Source of the DNA: an uncultured Clostridia bacterium
GTDB taxonomy: Bacteria; Bacillota; Clostridia; Saccharofermentanales; Saccharofermentanaceae
NCBI GenBank assembly: GCA_947304405.1
Contig: CAMZBB010000005.1
Coordinates: 1 to 50,847 of the forward strand
Length of the DNA stretch: 50,847 nucleotides
Direction: 5' to 3'
The notes under the pieces were generated by a model. That model ran no database searches and was not told the DNA's origin. It was given only the letters and a program-made list of their open reading frames with translations. A program made the position numbers and the translations under genes. Below are positions 23,356 to 31,959 of this stretch, piece by piece (the stretch's first letter is position 1; every line of letters starts with the position of its first letter).

Positions 23356-23423
23356 GTTTAAGTGACAAACTGCATAAAAAATTTCTTTGACAATTTCATG
23401 TCACGGGAAATGGTGCTCGATTT

Positions 23424-23456
23424 TTGTATTTTTTTAATAAATTACTATACTATAAT
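23424..23456 (+). promoter_or_regulatory. Promoter of yebC
   Basis: TTGTAT (23424-23429), 16-bp spacer, TATACT (23446-23451), overlapping a second TATAAT (23451-23456). The start codon is about 32 nt downstream. Confidence 0.5.
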
Positions 23457-23488
23457 ATATGACATTCATATAAGACACGGAGGAATTT

Positions 23489-24214
23489 ATGTCAGGACAT
23501 TCCAAATGGAACAATATCAGAAGGAAAAAGGAAGCTTCTGATGCAGCAAAGGGTGCGATTTTTACAAAGTTTGCAAAAGAAATAGCTGTTGCGGTCAAGG
23601 CCGGCGGCGCTGATCCCAACGGCAACTCAAGACTCAAGGTCGTCGTGGCAAAGGCCAAGGCTGCCAATATGCCGAACGACAATATCAACCGTGCTATCAA
23701 GAAGGCGGCAGAAGCCGGTGAAGGCGATGATTACGAAGAGATCACATATGAGGGTTATGGTCCGGCAGGCGTTGCCGTTATGGCAAAAGCCCTGACCAAT
23801 AACCGCAACAGGACCGCTGCTGACGTCAGGCACATTTTCGACAAGAACGGCGGCAATCTGGGTGTAGACGGAAGCGTCTCCTTCCTTTTTGAAGAAAAAG
23901 GCACCATTCTTATCTCAAAGGAAGATTTTGAGGACGAGGATGCCGTCATGGGCGATGCTCTTGACTGCGGTGCTTCCGATTTTGATTCAGATGACGAATA
24001 CTACATCATCACTACCGCTCCTTCGGATTTCTATTCCGTAAGAGACGCATTAGAAGCTAAAGGTTATTCTTTCGCGGATGAGACTTTGGGACCCGTGGCC
24101 ATTACCACTACCGAGGTTACCGATCCCGATGCCGTCGCACATCTCGAGAAGATGCTCGACATGTTTGACGAAAATGAGGACATCCAGGAAGTCTACCACA
24201 ACTGGAACGGCTGA
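23489..24214 (+). CDS. yebC: YebC/PmpR-family protein
   Basis: A widely conserved cytoplasmic protein, described in different species as a transcriptional regulator or as a translation factor acting on stalling sequences. 241 residues of normal length, beginning MSGHSKWNNIRRKKEASDAAKG, with AANMPNDNINRAIKKAAEAG and YEGYGPAGVAVMAKALTNNRNRTA, all family signatures. ACGGAGGAATTT precedes the ATG. It heads a plus-strand operon with three less-studied genes, divergent from pilB. Confidence 0.95.
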   Translation: MSGHSKWNNIRRKKEASDAAKGAIFTKFAKEIAVAVKAGGADPNGNSRLKVVVAKAKAANMPNDNINRAIKKAAEAGEGDDYEEITYEGYGPAGVAVMAKALTNNRNRTAADVRHIFDKNGGNLGVDGSVSFLFEEKGTILISKEDFEDEDAVMGDALDCGASDFDSDDEYYIITTAPSDFYSVRDALEAKGYSFADETLGPVAITTTEVTDPDAVAHLEKMLDMFDENEDIQEVYHNWNG

Positions 24215-24229
24215 TCCGCGGGTGATCAC

Positions 24230-25288
24230 GTGTCCGGGAACGAGAATACAACCCAGAACGGCTCTCTTTTGACAGAGAACAATCAGTCAGCACCTCGCAA
24301 GACTCTGCTGTCTGAATTCCGTGGAACGCTTAAGCGTTTTGAGCGTACTGCCACAGCCGGTAATTCCGGTTCTGTTTCCGAGCCGGGCAAAGACATCGAA
24401 CGTATACTTAACAGCGACCAGGCAACCCGTGAGTATCTCGCGGGGATCGCTGTCATCGCATTTGTCGGTCCTTCCGGAACCGGAAAGAGCACCAGGGCGA
24501 TCAAAGTTGCACGTGATAACAATATCCATTACATCATCGATGACGGACTTCTCATAAACGGAAGCAGGATCGTCGCCGGAACATCCGCGAAAAAAGCTCC
24601 TACCAAGATGGAATCCGTCCGTCAGGCTATCTTTACCGATCCGACAAGATCTTCCGTCATGAGAAGAGCTCTTGTCGAATCCGGTCCGAAAGCTTTGATG
24701 ATCCTCGGCACATCTGATTCCATGCTCGGCAAGATCTGCGATAACCTCTGGCTCAATCAGCCTTCCATGCTCATAAGGATCGAGGACGTCTCGACCGAGG
24801 AGGAACGAAGGCTCGCGAGAAATACCAGAATGACTGAGGGAATGCATACTATCCCCGTTCCGAGCATGGAGGTCAAGCATGAGTTCTCGGGTTATTTTTC
24901 TGATCCTTTTTCCAAGTTGAGGCAACGCTTTGACAGAGAAAGGGGCATCATCCCCCCTCCCCCCGACTCTGACAGAACAGTAGTCAGACCGACATTCTCT
25001 TCATTGGGGTCATACTCGATCTCAGATGACGCTTTGCTGGATCTGATCAAAATAGTGTTGAAGGATGTACCGGGATTTGCCGAAGTCACTTCATTCAAGA
25101 CCGAGAAACAGACATACGGCGTCATGATCAGCCTTGATCTGTCTCTCTACTACGGTTTCGATGCCCAGGAAGTTCTCGAGACCGCACAGCAGAAAGTCGG
25201 CATGGCCGTTGAAGAATATACCTCGATTACAACCAACGGTGTAAATGTCAGAGCAAGCCGCCTTTTGCATGCTCCTGACGGTCAATAA
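24230..25288 (+). CDS. P-loop nucleotide-binding protein with C-terminal Asp23-like domain
   Basis: 352 residues; family not recognised. A flexible N-terminus (about 1-70) precedes a P-loop domain with Walker A GPSGTGKST at residues 80-88, followed by VARDNNIHYIIDDGLLI and a RSSVMRRALVESGPKALMILGTSD segment. The C-terminal 90 residues (SISDDALLDLIKIVLKDVPG, and VEEYTSITTNGVNVRASRL) resemble the Asp23/Gls24 envelope-stress fold. Two Pro and acidic stretches link the halves (IIPPPPDSD). The start is GTG at 24230-24232 with a weak GGGTGAT site, 15 bp after yebC. Function unknown; a soluble NTPase is the safe call. Confidence 0.65.
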   Translation: MSGNENTTQNGSLLTENNQSAPRKTLLSEFRGTLKRFERTATAGNSGSVSEPGKDIERILNSDQATREYLAGIAVIAFVGPSGTGKSTRAIKVARDNNIHYIIDDGLLINGSRIVAGTSAKKAPTKMESVRQAIFTDPTRSSVMRRALVESGPKALMILGTSDSMLGKICDNLWLNQPSMLIRIEDVSTEEERRLARNTRMTEGMHTIPVPSMEVKHEFSGYFSDPFSKLRQRFDRERGIIPPPPDSDRTVVRPTFSSLGSYSISDDALLDLIKIVLKDVPGFAEVTSFKTEKQTYGVMISLDLSLYYGFDAQEVLETAQQKVGMAVEEYTSITTNGVNVRASRLLHAPDGQ

Positions 25289-25299
25289 GGAGATACCAT

Positions 25300-26064
25300 A
25301 TGGAAAAGATTTATATGATCCCCGTCAACGACGCATATTCCGGCGCTTCCGAGTGCCCGTTCTGTGCGCTTCACACCAAGGCCGAGAATGATTATCTTGA
25401 ATATTATTTGGGGCCTTCGCTCATGGAACCCGATACAAGGAAGATCACCAACAAGACCGGTTTTTGTCCGGAACACATGGGCAAGCTCAATAAATCAGTA
25501 ACCAACAGACTGGGATTGGGACTTGTAATGCACACACACTTGAAGGATTTTCACGAAGATATTTCCAAAGATCTGATAAACAGCGCACCGGCCAAGGCAG
25601 GTCTCTTAAAGGGCAGGTCCGGTGATTACAGATCCAAACTCAAGGATATGGCGGACAGGATCGACAAGCGTGTTGCCATGTGTCCGATCTGCGAGAAACT
25701 CGAAGATACCATGAGGCACTATTCTGAAGTAACGGCATGGATGTTCTGCCATGACCATGACGGATTCAGGGAAAGGTTTTCCGGGACCAAATACCACTGT
25801 CTTCCCCACACAGCCATGCTGCTCAGGGAAGCTGCAAAGCTTTCGCAAAATGAAGCTTCGGATTTTGTAGCGGCCCTGGCAAAAAGCAGCGATCTTGCAT
25901 TTGAAGAACTGATCGGAGATGTAGAATATTTTACTCTCAAATTCGACTACCGGAACTCTGACAAACCCTGGGGAAACAGCAAGAATGCGATTCAAAGATC
26001 GATGCGCTTTTTATCTTCGGACAGGAGGGATTTCGATGAACAACTGGGAAAAAAGCAATCTTGA
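25300..26064 (+). CDS. DUF6062 family protein
   Basis: 254 residues, of a clostridial family without assigned function. The opening MEKIYMIPVNDAYSGASECPFCALHTK, then LEYYLGPSLMEPDTR and TGFCPEHMGKL, are typical. Cys/His groups (CPFC, CPEH, CPIC, CHDH) suggest metal binding, possibly zinc; this is inference. AAGGAGATACC precedes the ATG, 11 bp after the previous stop. The end overlaps the start of the next gene, so the two are coupled. Confidence 0.75.
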   Translation: MEKIYMIPVNDAYSGASECPFCALHTKAENDYLEYYLGPSLMEPDTRKITNKTGFCPEHMGKLNKSVTNRLGLGLVMHTHLKDFHEDISKDLINSAPAKAGLLKGRSGDYRSKLKDMADRIDKRVAMCPICEKLEDTMRHYSEVTAWMFCHDHDGFRERFSGTKYHCLPHTAMLLREAAKLSQNEASDFVAALAKSSDLAFEELIGDVEYFTLKFDYRNSDKPWGNSKNAIQRSMRFLSSDRRDFDEQLGKKQS

Positions 26065-26440
26065 GATAACTCCTGCACCCGAGATCACGGTCATTGACGA
26101 GAGCGGAATGCTGTCCGTGCTGATCAAGCATGACTACTATTCTTCCGATACGGTACACGGCCGCAAGATCCTTGGGGCATTTCTTGATTCACTTGCTGAA
26201 TGCGGTAATGCTCTTTCCAAGATCATCCTTATCGATTCTGCAGTAAGACTTTTTGACGACGATGCTTTTGCTTACAGACTCGAAAAACTGTTCGGCCTTT
26301 CCCGTTATTCATATATCTGTGAAGAAAGCCTTGCATTTTACGAGGTCGAATACGCTGCTCATGATAATGTCATCATTTGCTCCGCTTCCGATATTTCCAT
26401 GGAGCTCATGCAGACAGGTAATCTTATTACGCTCGAGTGA
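26036..26440 (+). CDS. DsrE/YedF C-terminal-like small protein
   Basis: 134 residues. I place the start at the ATG 26036, directly after an AGGAGGGATTTCG site, and not at an upstream Met in the same frame. The pattern YSSDTVHGRKILGAFLDSLAECGNALSKIILIDSAVRLF, with a later Cys (SYICEESLAFYEVE) and a STE-like end (ASDISMELMQTGNLITLE), resembles the C-terminal DsrE-like half of YedF, a protein linked to selenium metabolism. The N-terminal TusA half is missing. It overlaps DUF6062 by 29 bp. The assignment is tentative. Confidence 0.6.
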   Translation: MNNWEKSNLEITPAPEITVIDESGMLSVLIKHDYYSSDTVHGRKILGAFLDSLAECGNALSKIILIDSAVRLFDDDAFAYRLEKLFGLSRYSYICEESLAFYEVEYAAHDNVIICSASDISMELMQTGNLITLE

Positions 26441-26471
26441 ATGATCGCACAAAAATCTCCAAAACAAAAAA

Positions 26472-26495
26472 GGCCCGGAACCTAAGTTCCGGGCC
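26472..26495. terminator. Bidirectional terminator between the yebC operon and the PilX-like gene
   Basis: A perfect 10-bp stem (GGCCCGGAAC at 26472-26481 with 26486-26495) and a 4-nt loop. It is followed by GGTTGTTTTG on the plus strand and TTTTTTGTTTTGG on the minus strand. Confidence 0.85.
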
Positions 26496-26512
26496 GGTTG
26501 TTTTGTTTCAGA

Positions 26513-28465
26513 TTACGGGTTGGTCTTGTTGCCTAATCCATAGTAGTAGATCATCGACTTCAGAGAGAAGCATGTAACGACTTTCTCCATATCCGGGTTA
26601 GGTGCCGGGAGTGTCGATGCTGCAGGTGATGCAGGATAGAGGATGCTACCTGAGTCGTTGGAGAATCCGAGACCGTCTGTCATGATTCTTCCGTAGAGAA
26701 CACCTGCGTCATTGTTCCTGAACGAGAGGGTTGACTTCGGACTATCACCGTAACTGTCGTTGAACAGACCGATGAATGCCTCCATGATTATGTTCTTATC
26801 GATACAGAACTTATTGTTGCCCATTCCGAGAACCATCGCGCAAGGCTCGTTCTTACCGTCGTAACGTGTGCTGTACTTGTTGCTGGAATTCTCGAACTGT
26901 CTTGCAGTACCTGCAGTGATACCGGTAACGAAATCGTAAGCCTTCTGCTTGGTGTCGAAATTTCTTCCCTCTACAGCAAGGATTCCGTTGCCGCCGGTCT
27001 TACCGTTTGTGGAAGTACCGCTGCCGTCACCGGGCCAATTGATATTCGCGCCGTCTTCCATCAGGAAGAGGACAGGAGCTGCCTTGTCCGGCTTGTCAAC
27101 GATAAAGATTACGTTGTAAAGACCGAATGTAACACCGCCCTTGAACCAGAATCTGTAGTTGGAGCCACCCTTGAGAACCATAACATAAGGGATCTTTGCG
27201 CCGAAACCATGATTCTCATCGTGATCCGAAGCATCAGATGTAAAGTAATATGCACCTGCAGGAACATAATCACTGTGCTCGTTATAGTTGTAGTCATTAA
27301 GGAACTTACCGAGAGACATTGTCTTAGGCGAAGAATCGGCATTCTTTGAACCGGTAGCGGTCTTGTCGATCTTAAGCTTCTTCTGGGCGCTGGAAAGGAA
27401 CTTATCAGTTGTAGGGAACTGTTCCTTACCGTTTGCCTTATAGCTTGCGTTGTAGGAAGCGTATGTCTGAACCTTCTTCTTGAAGTTGTCAGATACGCCC
27501 TGGCCGTCTACACGTGTACCGTCAGCATTGATCTGAACAACGGTACCGCCGTTTGTCCAATCACTGACATTAGCTCTGTTGCAGAGATAGAAGTTGAAAC
27601 CGCTACCGCTGAAGTTGCCTTTGCCGCCTGTAGCTATAGGCTCATTGCTGTCTCCGAAGAAGAAGAAATTCTTAACTTTGGATGAGCTGGAGAAGTGTCC
27701 GGAATCTCCGCTCTTAAGCTTTGCACCTGAAAGGAATACGATATCCTCGGAATGGAAAACCTCATCCTTGAAGCAGACGGTGCCGTCGCAGTAGATCATC
27801 GTAGCATAGCTGGAGAATGACGCGTCGGTGCTGTTGCCGCCTTTTCTTACGAGGAAGATGTTATCGAGGTTCGAAGGATCCTTACCTTCGCCTACTACTT
27901 CGAGGTTGTTGTTAGCAAACTTACCGTTAAGGTCGACCTGAGTGCTGAAAGGTGCTCCGTCATAATTATGAACCGGAGGAGTGTATGTCAAAGCAGCACG
28001 AACGTTCTCGGTCTGACCGTCGATAGTCGTGGAGAAATCTGCATAATATGTAAATTCCTCATCCTTGGTAGCACCGGAAACGTTAGGCGACCTGTACATC
28101 CTTACTTCAGTAAAGTTATCAGAATTAGTCTCGCCCTCGTTCTCAAGTCCGGGAACACCGTCAGCATTAGAGGATGCCTTGACCCTTATCTTCGTTCCGG
28201 TACCGGAATTGGCTTTGCAGAGTGCAAGGAGAGCATCATCTTCAAACTCGCACTTCTGGATCGCACGGTACCAGGATTCTGCAACAGACGTAACAGTAAG
28301 CCTGGCCTGATTGCTTTCAGCCTCAGTATAGACACGCTTTCTTGTTGACTGTGTAAGCGTCATGGCTGCAGCAATGAAGATTACCGCAAAAGCCAGGATG
28401 AAAACAACGGTAACGAGTATCGCGCCGCGTCTGCCTGCCTTCTTCTTTGTTAACTTTCTCATCAT
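26513..28465 (-). CDS. Large PilX/GspK-like pilus-associated surface protein
   Basis: About 650 residues. The N-terminus is RRGAILVTVVFILAFAVIFIAAAM, a hydrophobic helix like PilX_N minor pilins, with Gly|Ala in place of Gly|Phe and no Glu at +5. An amphipathic region with AESNQARLTVTSVAESWYRAIQ follows, then a 550-residue extracellular, Gly/Asn/Ser-rich beta-type domain. It may be a pilus tip protein or adhesin; this is inference from N-terminal type and the nearby pilus locus. I use the ATG at 28463-28465, 8 nt after AAGGAAGG, rather than a GTG three codons upstream. It has its own promoter. Confidence 0.7.
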   Translation of the reverse strand: MMRKLTKKKAGRRGAILVTVVFILAFAVIFIAAAMTLTQSTRKRVYTEAESNQARLTVTSVAESWYRAIQKCEFEDDALLALCKANSGTGTKIRVKASSNADGVPGLENEGETNSDNFTEVRMYRSPNVSGATKDEEFTYYADFSTTIDGQTENVRAALTYTPPVHNYDGAPFSTQVDLNGKFANNNLEVVGEGKDPSNLDNIFLVRKGGNSTDASFSSYATMIYCDGTVCFKDEVFHSEDIVFLSGAKLKSGDSGHFSSSSKVKNFFFFGDSNEPIATGGKGNFSGSGFNFYLCNRANVSDWTNGGTVVQINADGTRVDGQGVSDNFKKKVQTYASYNASYKANGKEQFPTTDKFLSSAQKKLKIDKTATGSKNADSSPKTMSLGKFLNDYNYNEHSDYVPAGAYYFTSDASDHDENHGFGAKIPYVMVLKGGSNYRFWFKGGVTFGLYNVIFIVDKPDKAAPVLFLMEDGANINWPGDGSGTSTNGKTGGNGILAVEGRNFDTKQKAYDFVTGITAGTARQFENSSNKYSTRYDGKNEPCAMVLGMGNNKFCIDKNIIMEAFIGLFNDSYGDSPKSTLSFRNNDAGVLYGRIMTDGLGFSNDSGSILYPASPAASTLPAPNPDMEKVVTCFSLKSMIYYYGLGNKTNP

Positions 28466-28553
28466 AAGAAGCACCTTCCTTCATATGTGTATAAAGTCGT
28501 AAATCAAATGATCTGTGCGTCTACCGCACATAAATATCCAATTTCCTGAGACT

Positions 28554-28582
28554 ATTTTATGACATTGCCGGGCAAATTTCAA
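28554..28582 (-). promoter_or_regulatory. Promoter of the PilX-like gene
   Basis: Minus-strand TTGAAA (28577-28582), 17-bp spacer, TAAAAT (28554-28559). A palindrome CAAATTTG lies at 28593-28600. The leader of about 85 nt contains a TGTGCG/CGCACA hairpin (28513-28529). Confidence 0.65.
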
Positions 28583-28634
28583 CAGAAAATTCCAAATTTG
28601 CTAACCTTTTTTACATACTTTGTTAACATTTCGT

Positions 28635-29636
28635 TTACAAATTGTCGATTTCGTCATTTTTTTCTTCAGCCGGAACTGCCGGAGCGCCCGTAATCCCATA
28701 CTTATCAAACTCTTCCTTTTTGGAAGCGACCAGATAATAATCCGTCTGGGTGGCAAATCTCAGGACTGCGGAAGCGTAGAACATCCCGCTCTTATTCTTC
28801 TTTATCCTTGTCCTTGAGAAGAGTTCTCCGTGTTCAATGCAGCTGAAAAGCGCGTATTGTGACTTGCGGATACGGAAACGGCTGATCTCGTCTTCAAGCT
28901 TTTTGCCGCATAACGGGCAAACGCTCACAAAGCCTTCCACCATCTTTAAGGCGCCTTCGGCATCCTTCGCCTCGCTGCCAACGAGAGAGAATTCATTCTT
29001 TACATCAGGATCGACCGAAGAACTGGAAATTGCGGAAATGACTTCGGAAGGCTTGTTATGTCTGAAGATCTCCTCAAAAACCTCTCCGGTGTATTGTGCA
29101 TCGGCTGTTGCACTGTGGAATATATCTTTCTTCTCTATATTATAGAAATCAACGGCAGCCTCTACGCTCCGCTGCTTGCCCTTCTGCCCTGCAAAGAAAG
29201 AGAATATGGGCTGCAGGTCGAGGAACTGCATGCCGAGCTTATGGTCCATCCCGAAAAACTTCAGGTTCATCTTGAGCATGGCCGGATCGGAGTTGCCCCA
29301 GCCGACCAATATCGCGTCGGGACCGCAGAATTCGCGGAATCTCTTGTAGGCCTGCTCGAACGGCTGGCCTTTTTTGAGATCACTGTTCTTCTTTTGCGTA
29401 ACTTTTCTAACATGATAGTGAAGTCTGGTATAGACCGCCGGAACGACATCAGCGGAAAAAACATCCTTCAGCACAAGATCGCCGTTCTCATAAACATAAC
29501 GGCAGGCGCCTATCTCGATGATCTCGCCCGTAAGGGTTGAACAGTCGAAATCATAAGCCTTGCCCGGGATCGGCTGGTTCCACTCGAGATCAAAAACAAC
29601 GAATTCGCAACCGTCAACTATCTTCTTGCTCAACAT
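28635..29636 (-). CDS. DEDDh 3'-5' exonuclease with C-terminal zinc-ribbon-like region
   Basis: 333 residues. An RNase T/DnaQ-fold exonuclease spans about 10-195: FVVFDLEWNQ (Exo I, Asp and Glu), VGWGNSDPAMLKMNL (Exo II) and HSATADAQYTGEV (Exo III, His and Asp), which resembles KapD-type exonucleases. The C-terminal part has CPLCGKKL and later CIEHGEL, a likely zinc ribbon. The start at 29636 overlaps the end of the upstream YfhO gene by 23 bp, so translation is coupled. Substrate (DNA or RNA) cannot be told from the sequence. Confidence 0.85.
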   Translation of the reverse strand: MLSKKIVDGCEFVVFDLEWNQPIPGKAYDFDCSTLTGEIIEIGACRYVYENGDLVLKDVFSADVVPAVYTRLHYHVRKVTQKKNSDLKKGQPFEQAYKRFREFCGPDAILVGWGNSDPAMLKMNLKFFGMDHKLGMQFLDLQPIFSFFAGQKGKQRSVEAAVDFYNIEKKDIFHSATADAQYTGEVFEEIFRHNKPSEVISAISSSSVDPDVKNEFSLVGSEAKDAEGALKMVEGFVSVCPLCGKKLEDEISRFRIRKSQYALFSCIEHGELFSRTRIKKNKSGMFYASAVLRFATQTDYYLVASKKEEFDKYGITGAPAVPAEEKNDEIDNL

Positions 29637-31959
29637 TTCCGTCAGGCAGTTCCGTCAGTTCTTCAACTTCGGAACCCTTACCTTTCTTATTATTTTTATA
29701 AGTATACTTATATATCAGCGGAATTGCGATGACAGCAAGGCATACGGCAACAGATAACGTTATGCCGCCGGACAGGCCGGGAACGATCCTTGAGATCTGT
29801 ACACTGTACTCCGGCACGTTCTCCGACGCTTCGAAAACGGCACCGGTAAGTCCCATGTATTCAAAAGTCCTTACGTCTCTTCCGTTCAATTTGATCCTGA
29901 CAGCAGGAGAATATGGCACGGAAGTTATGAAAGACTTTGTCCCGTAATTAACATCCGGCAGTTCCTTTAGCCTGAAGCTGAAAGCGTTGTTGCTGATGGC
30001 ATGGGTGGATCTCTCAAGGATATCCTTTGCGGAACGGTTTAAGCGCATGACCGCGAGCCTGTTCTCTGACTGCTCTTCAAGGCCGAAGAATACTGCCAGT
30101 TCATGTTCGCCCTCTGAAGCATCGAGCTCGGTAAGGAACTGACCTGAAAAATCTCTTTCCTCTTCAAAATCCTCTCTGGTATTCCTCAAGGTTATCTCGC
30201 CGTCAAAGCCGCTGTATACAAAAAGCCTGTCCGCCTTGCCGCATGTCAACTTGAAAGTTATGGAAGAAAAGCCCGTCCCTACACTGTAGAGGTCATTTTT
30301 CGTATGTTCCGCCTGGTCGCTATATACCAGGGAAAGGTTGTATTCTTCAAAGCACTTGCCGGCAAGCGCCTTTTCGGACATGTAGTTGAAAGCATCGGTA
30401 AAGGTCTCGGCTTTATGAGAGCTGATGTCCTCCGAAAGCAGCAAAAATCCGGGCTGGTCTGCAAACACCGAGAAGCCGTCTTCTTCCTCCGGATCGTAAT
30501 ATTCCTCATCTTCGTCGTCGGAAACGACCGGTGTCAGATCCGCCCCGGCATCCGACAGGTTGAGAGTGTTGTTGAACATGATGAACGCGGCATTCAACGT
30601 GACCGCAAGCGCGCCGATGCCGGCAATAAATGTCTTGATCTTCGTTCCGGCGGGCTTAAGTGTCAGGCGTCTGATCAGGAGTCCGCAAATGAGCATTACC
30701 GCACCGGTACCCAGATTGATCGTCGTCGAGAACTCGATGTCTGAATAGAAATTGCCCGAAAAGACAAGGAATGCCATCGGCGCGAGGAAAGCGGCATAAA
30801 GAGCTCCCGACGTCACGCCTTTTATGTTCCTTAACGCTATAGCCGCATAAAAGAACAGGAATACTTCAAGACAGATCAGCCTTGAAGCGGAAAGCGTGCT
30901 GTTTTCACCGAAAATACTCACGGCTTCGCTGACGAAAGAAGAAGCACATGAGATATACCAGACTGACAATATCACGGCTGCCGTGACCTTTACGCGCGTC
31001 GGGATCTTGAAGTTGGCCCAGAAAAGAACAAGTGCCTCTAACGTAAGGATTCCAATGTAAAATACCGGGACAGAATCCATGTCGAGGCCGCCGGACTGGG
31101 CAACATAGGTATGCCTTAAGAGATCGAAAAGCTTGTATCTCACCTCGGCGGTCTGTGCTGACGCGACCACGTCGAACTTCGGAGTCATCACGATGAATCT
31201 CGGAATTACGGCAAAAGAAGCCATGGCGGTTCCCGTTATGACCGCGCCCATTATCCTGAACCATGAGGAAAGGACCTTGCGTTTGCTGCTGTAGAGACCT
31301 ACCGAAAGGACCAGCCCCGATAATGCCAAAAACGGAATGCCCGAAAGGCAGCCGTAAACTCCGGAAGCAGCGATAAGAGCGCATGTAGCGCAGGAAAGCG
31401 CAAAGGATTTCCACGTTCTCTCACGAAGATACGAATCAAAAGAAGAAAGCGCCGCCGGCAGGAGCACTACCATGTTCATCACCGGAGCAAACTGCGCCGT
31501 CAGGATAACCTGCGCCGAGAGCGCATACATCATGCCGAGCAGGAACGAATAAAGCCTGCGAAGTCCCGCATGACGACAGCAAAACCAATACATCAGCGCT
31601 GCTGCGGCGCCGAATCTCAGGAAATAACCGATAGTTAGAATTGCCGAAGTCAGACTGCCGGGCAGGATCAAAGAGATGAGGAAGAACAGATCCAGATTCC
31701 TGTCGGAGATCGTGGTCCATGCCTCTGCCGAGCTCATGCCCGACCTTATTGCAGCTGCGTCTCTTTCAGCATTCTTTATGCCAAGGATTATGTTCTCGCT
31801 CATGTCGCCGGAACGCATCGAAACAGATACCGGAAGGATCTTTCCGGGACTGATGCAAAGACCGGTGTTAAGAGCTATCGTGGCAGCGCACGCTGCTGCG
31901 AGAAAGCAGATCACGAATCCGTAATAAAGCTTTTGCCTGCCCGTGCGGGTGCTTATCAT
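29614..31959 (-). CDS. YfhO-family membrane protein (second copy)
   Basis: 781 residues. About 12 membrane helices in the first 480 residues, then an extracytoplasmic domain (about 485-745) and one last helix (ITLSVAVCLAVIAIPLIYKY) before a basic tail. The arrangement matches YfhO proteins, thought to be GT-C-like glycosyltransferases acting on cell-envelope polymers. An acidic stretch (VVSDDEDEEYYDPEEEDG) is inserted after the membrane part. It overlaps the other YfhO gene by 4 bp (ATGA). The two are divergent paralogs rather than a recent duplication. The substrate is unknown. Confidence 0.75.
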   Translation of the reverse strand: MISTRTGRQKLYYGFVICFLAAACAATIALNTGLCISPGKILPVSVSMRSGDMSENIILGIKNAERDAAAIRSGMSSAEAWTTISDRNLDLFFLISLILPGSLTSAILTIGYFLRFGAAAALMYWFCCRHAGLRRLYSFLLGMMYALSAQVILTAQFAPVMNMVVLLPAALSSFDSYLRERTWKSFALSCATCALIAASGVYGCLSGIPFLALSGLVLSVGLYSSKRKVLSSWFRIMGAVITGTAMASFAVIPRFIVMTPKFDVVASAQTAEVRYKLFDLLRHTYVAQSGGLDMDSVPVFYIGILTLEALVLFWANFKIPTRVKVTAAVILSVWYISCASSFVSEAVSIFGENSTLSASRLICLEVFLFFYAAIALRNIKGVTSGALYAAFLAPMAFLVFSGNFYSDIEFSTTINLGTGAVMLICGLLIRRLTLKPAGTKIKTFIAGIGALAVTLNAAFIMFNNTLNLSDAGADLTPVVSDDEDEEYYDPEEEDGFSVFADQPGFLLLSEDISSHKAETFTDAFNYMSEKALAGKCFEEYNLSLVYSDQAEHTKNDLYSVGTGFSSITFKLTCGKADRLFVYSGFDGEITLRNTREDFEEERDFSGQFLTELDASEGEHELAVFFGLEEQSENRLAVMRLNRSAKDILERSTHAISNNAFSFRLKELPDVNYGTKSFITSVPYSPAVRIKLNGRDVRTFEYMGLTGAVFEASENVPEYSVQISRIVPGLSGGITLSVAVCLAVIAIPLIYKYTYKNNKKGKGSEVEELTELPDGNVEQEDS

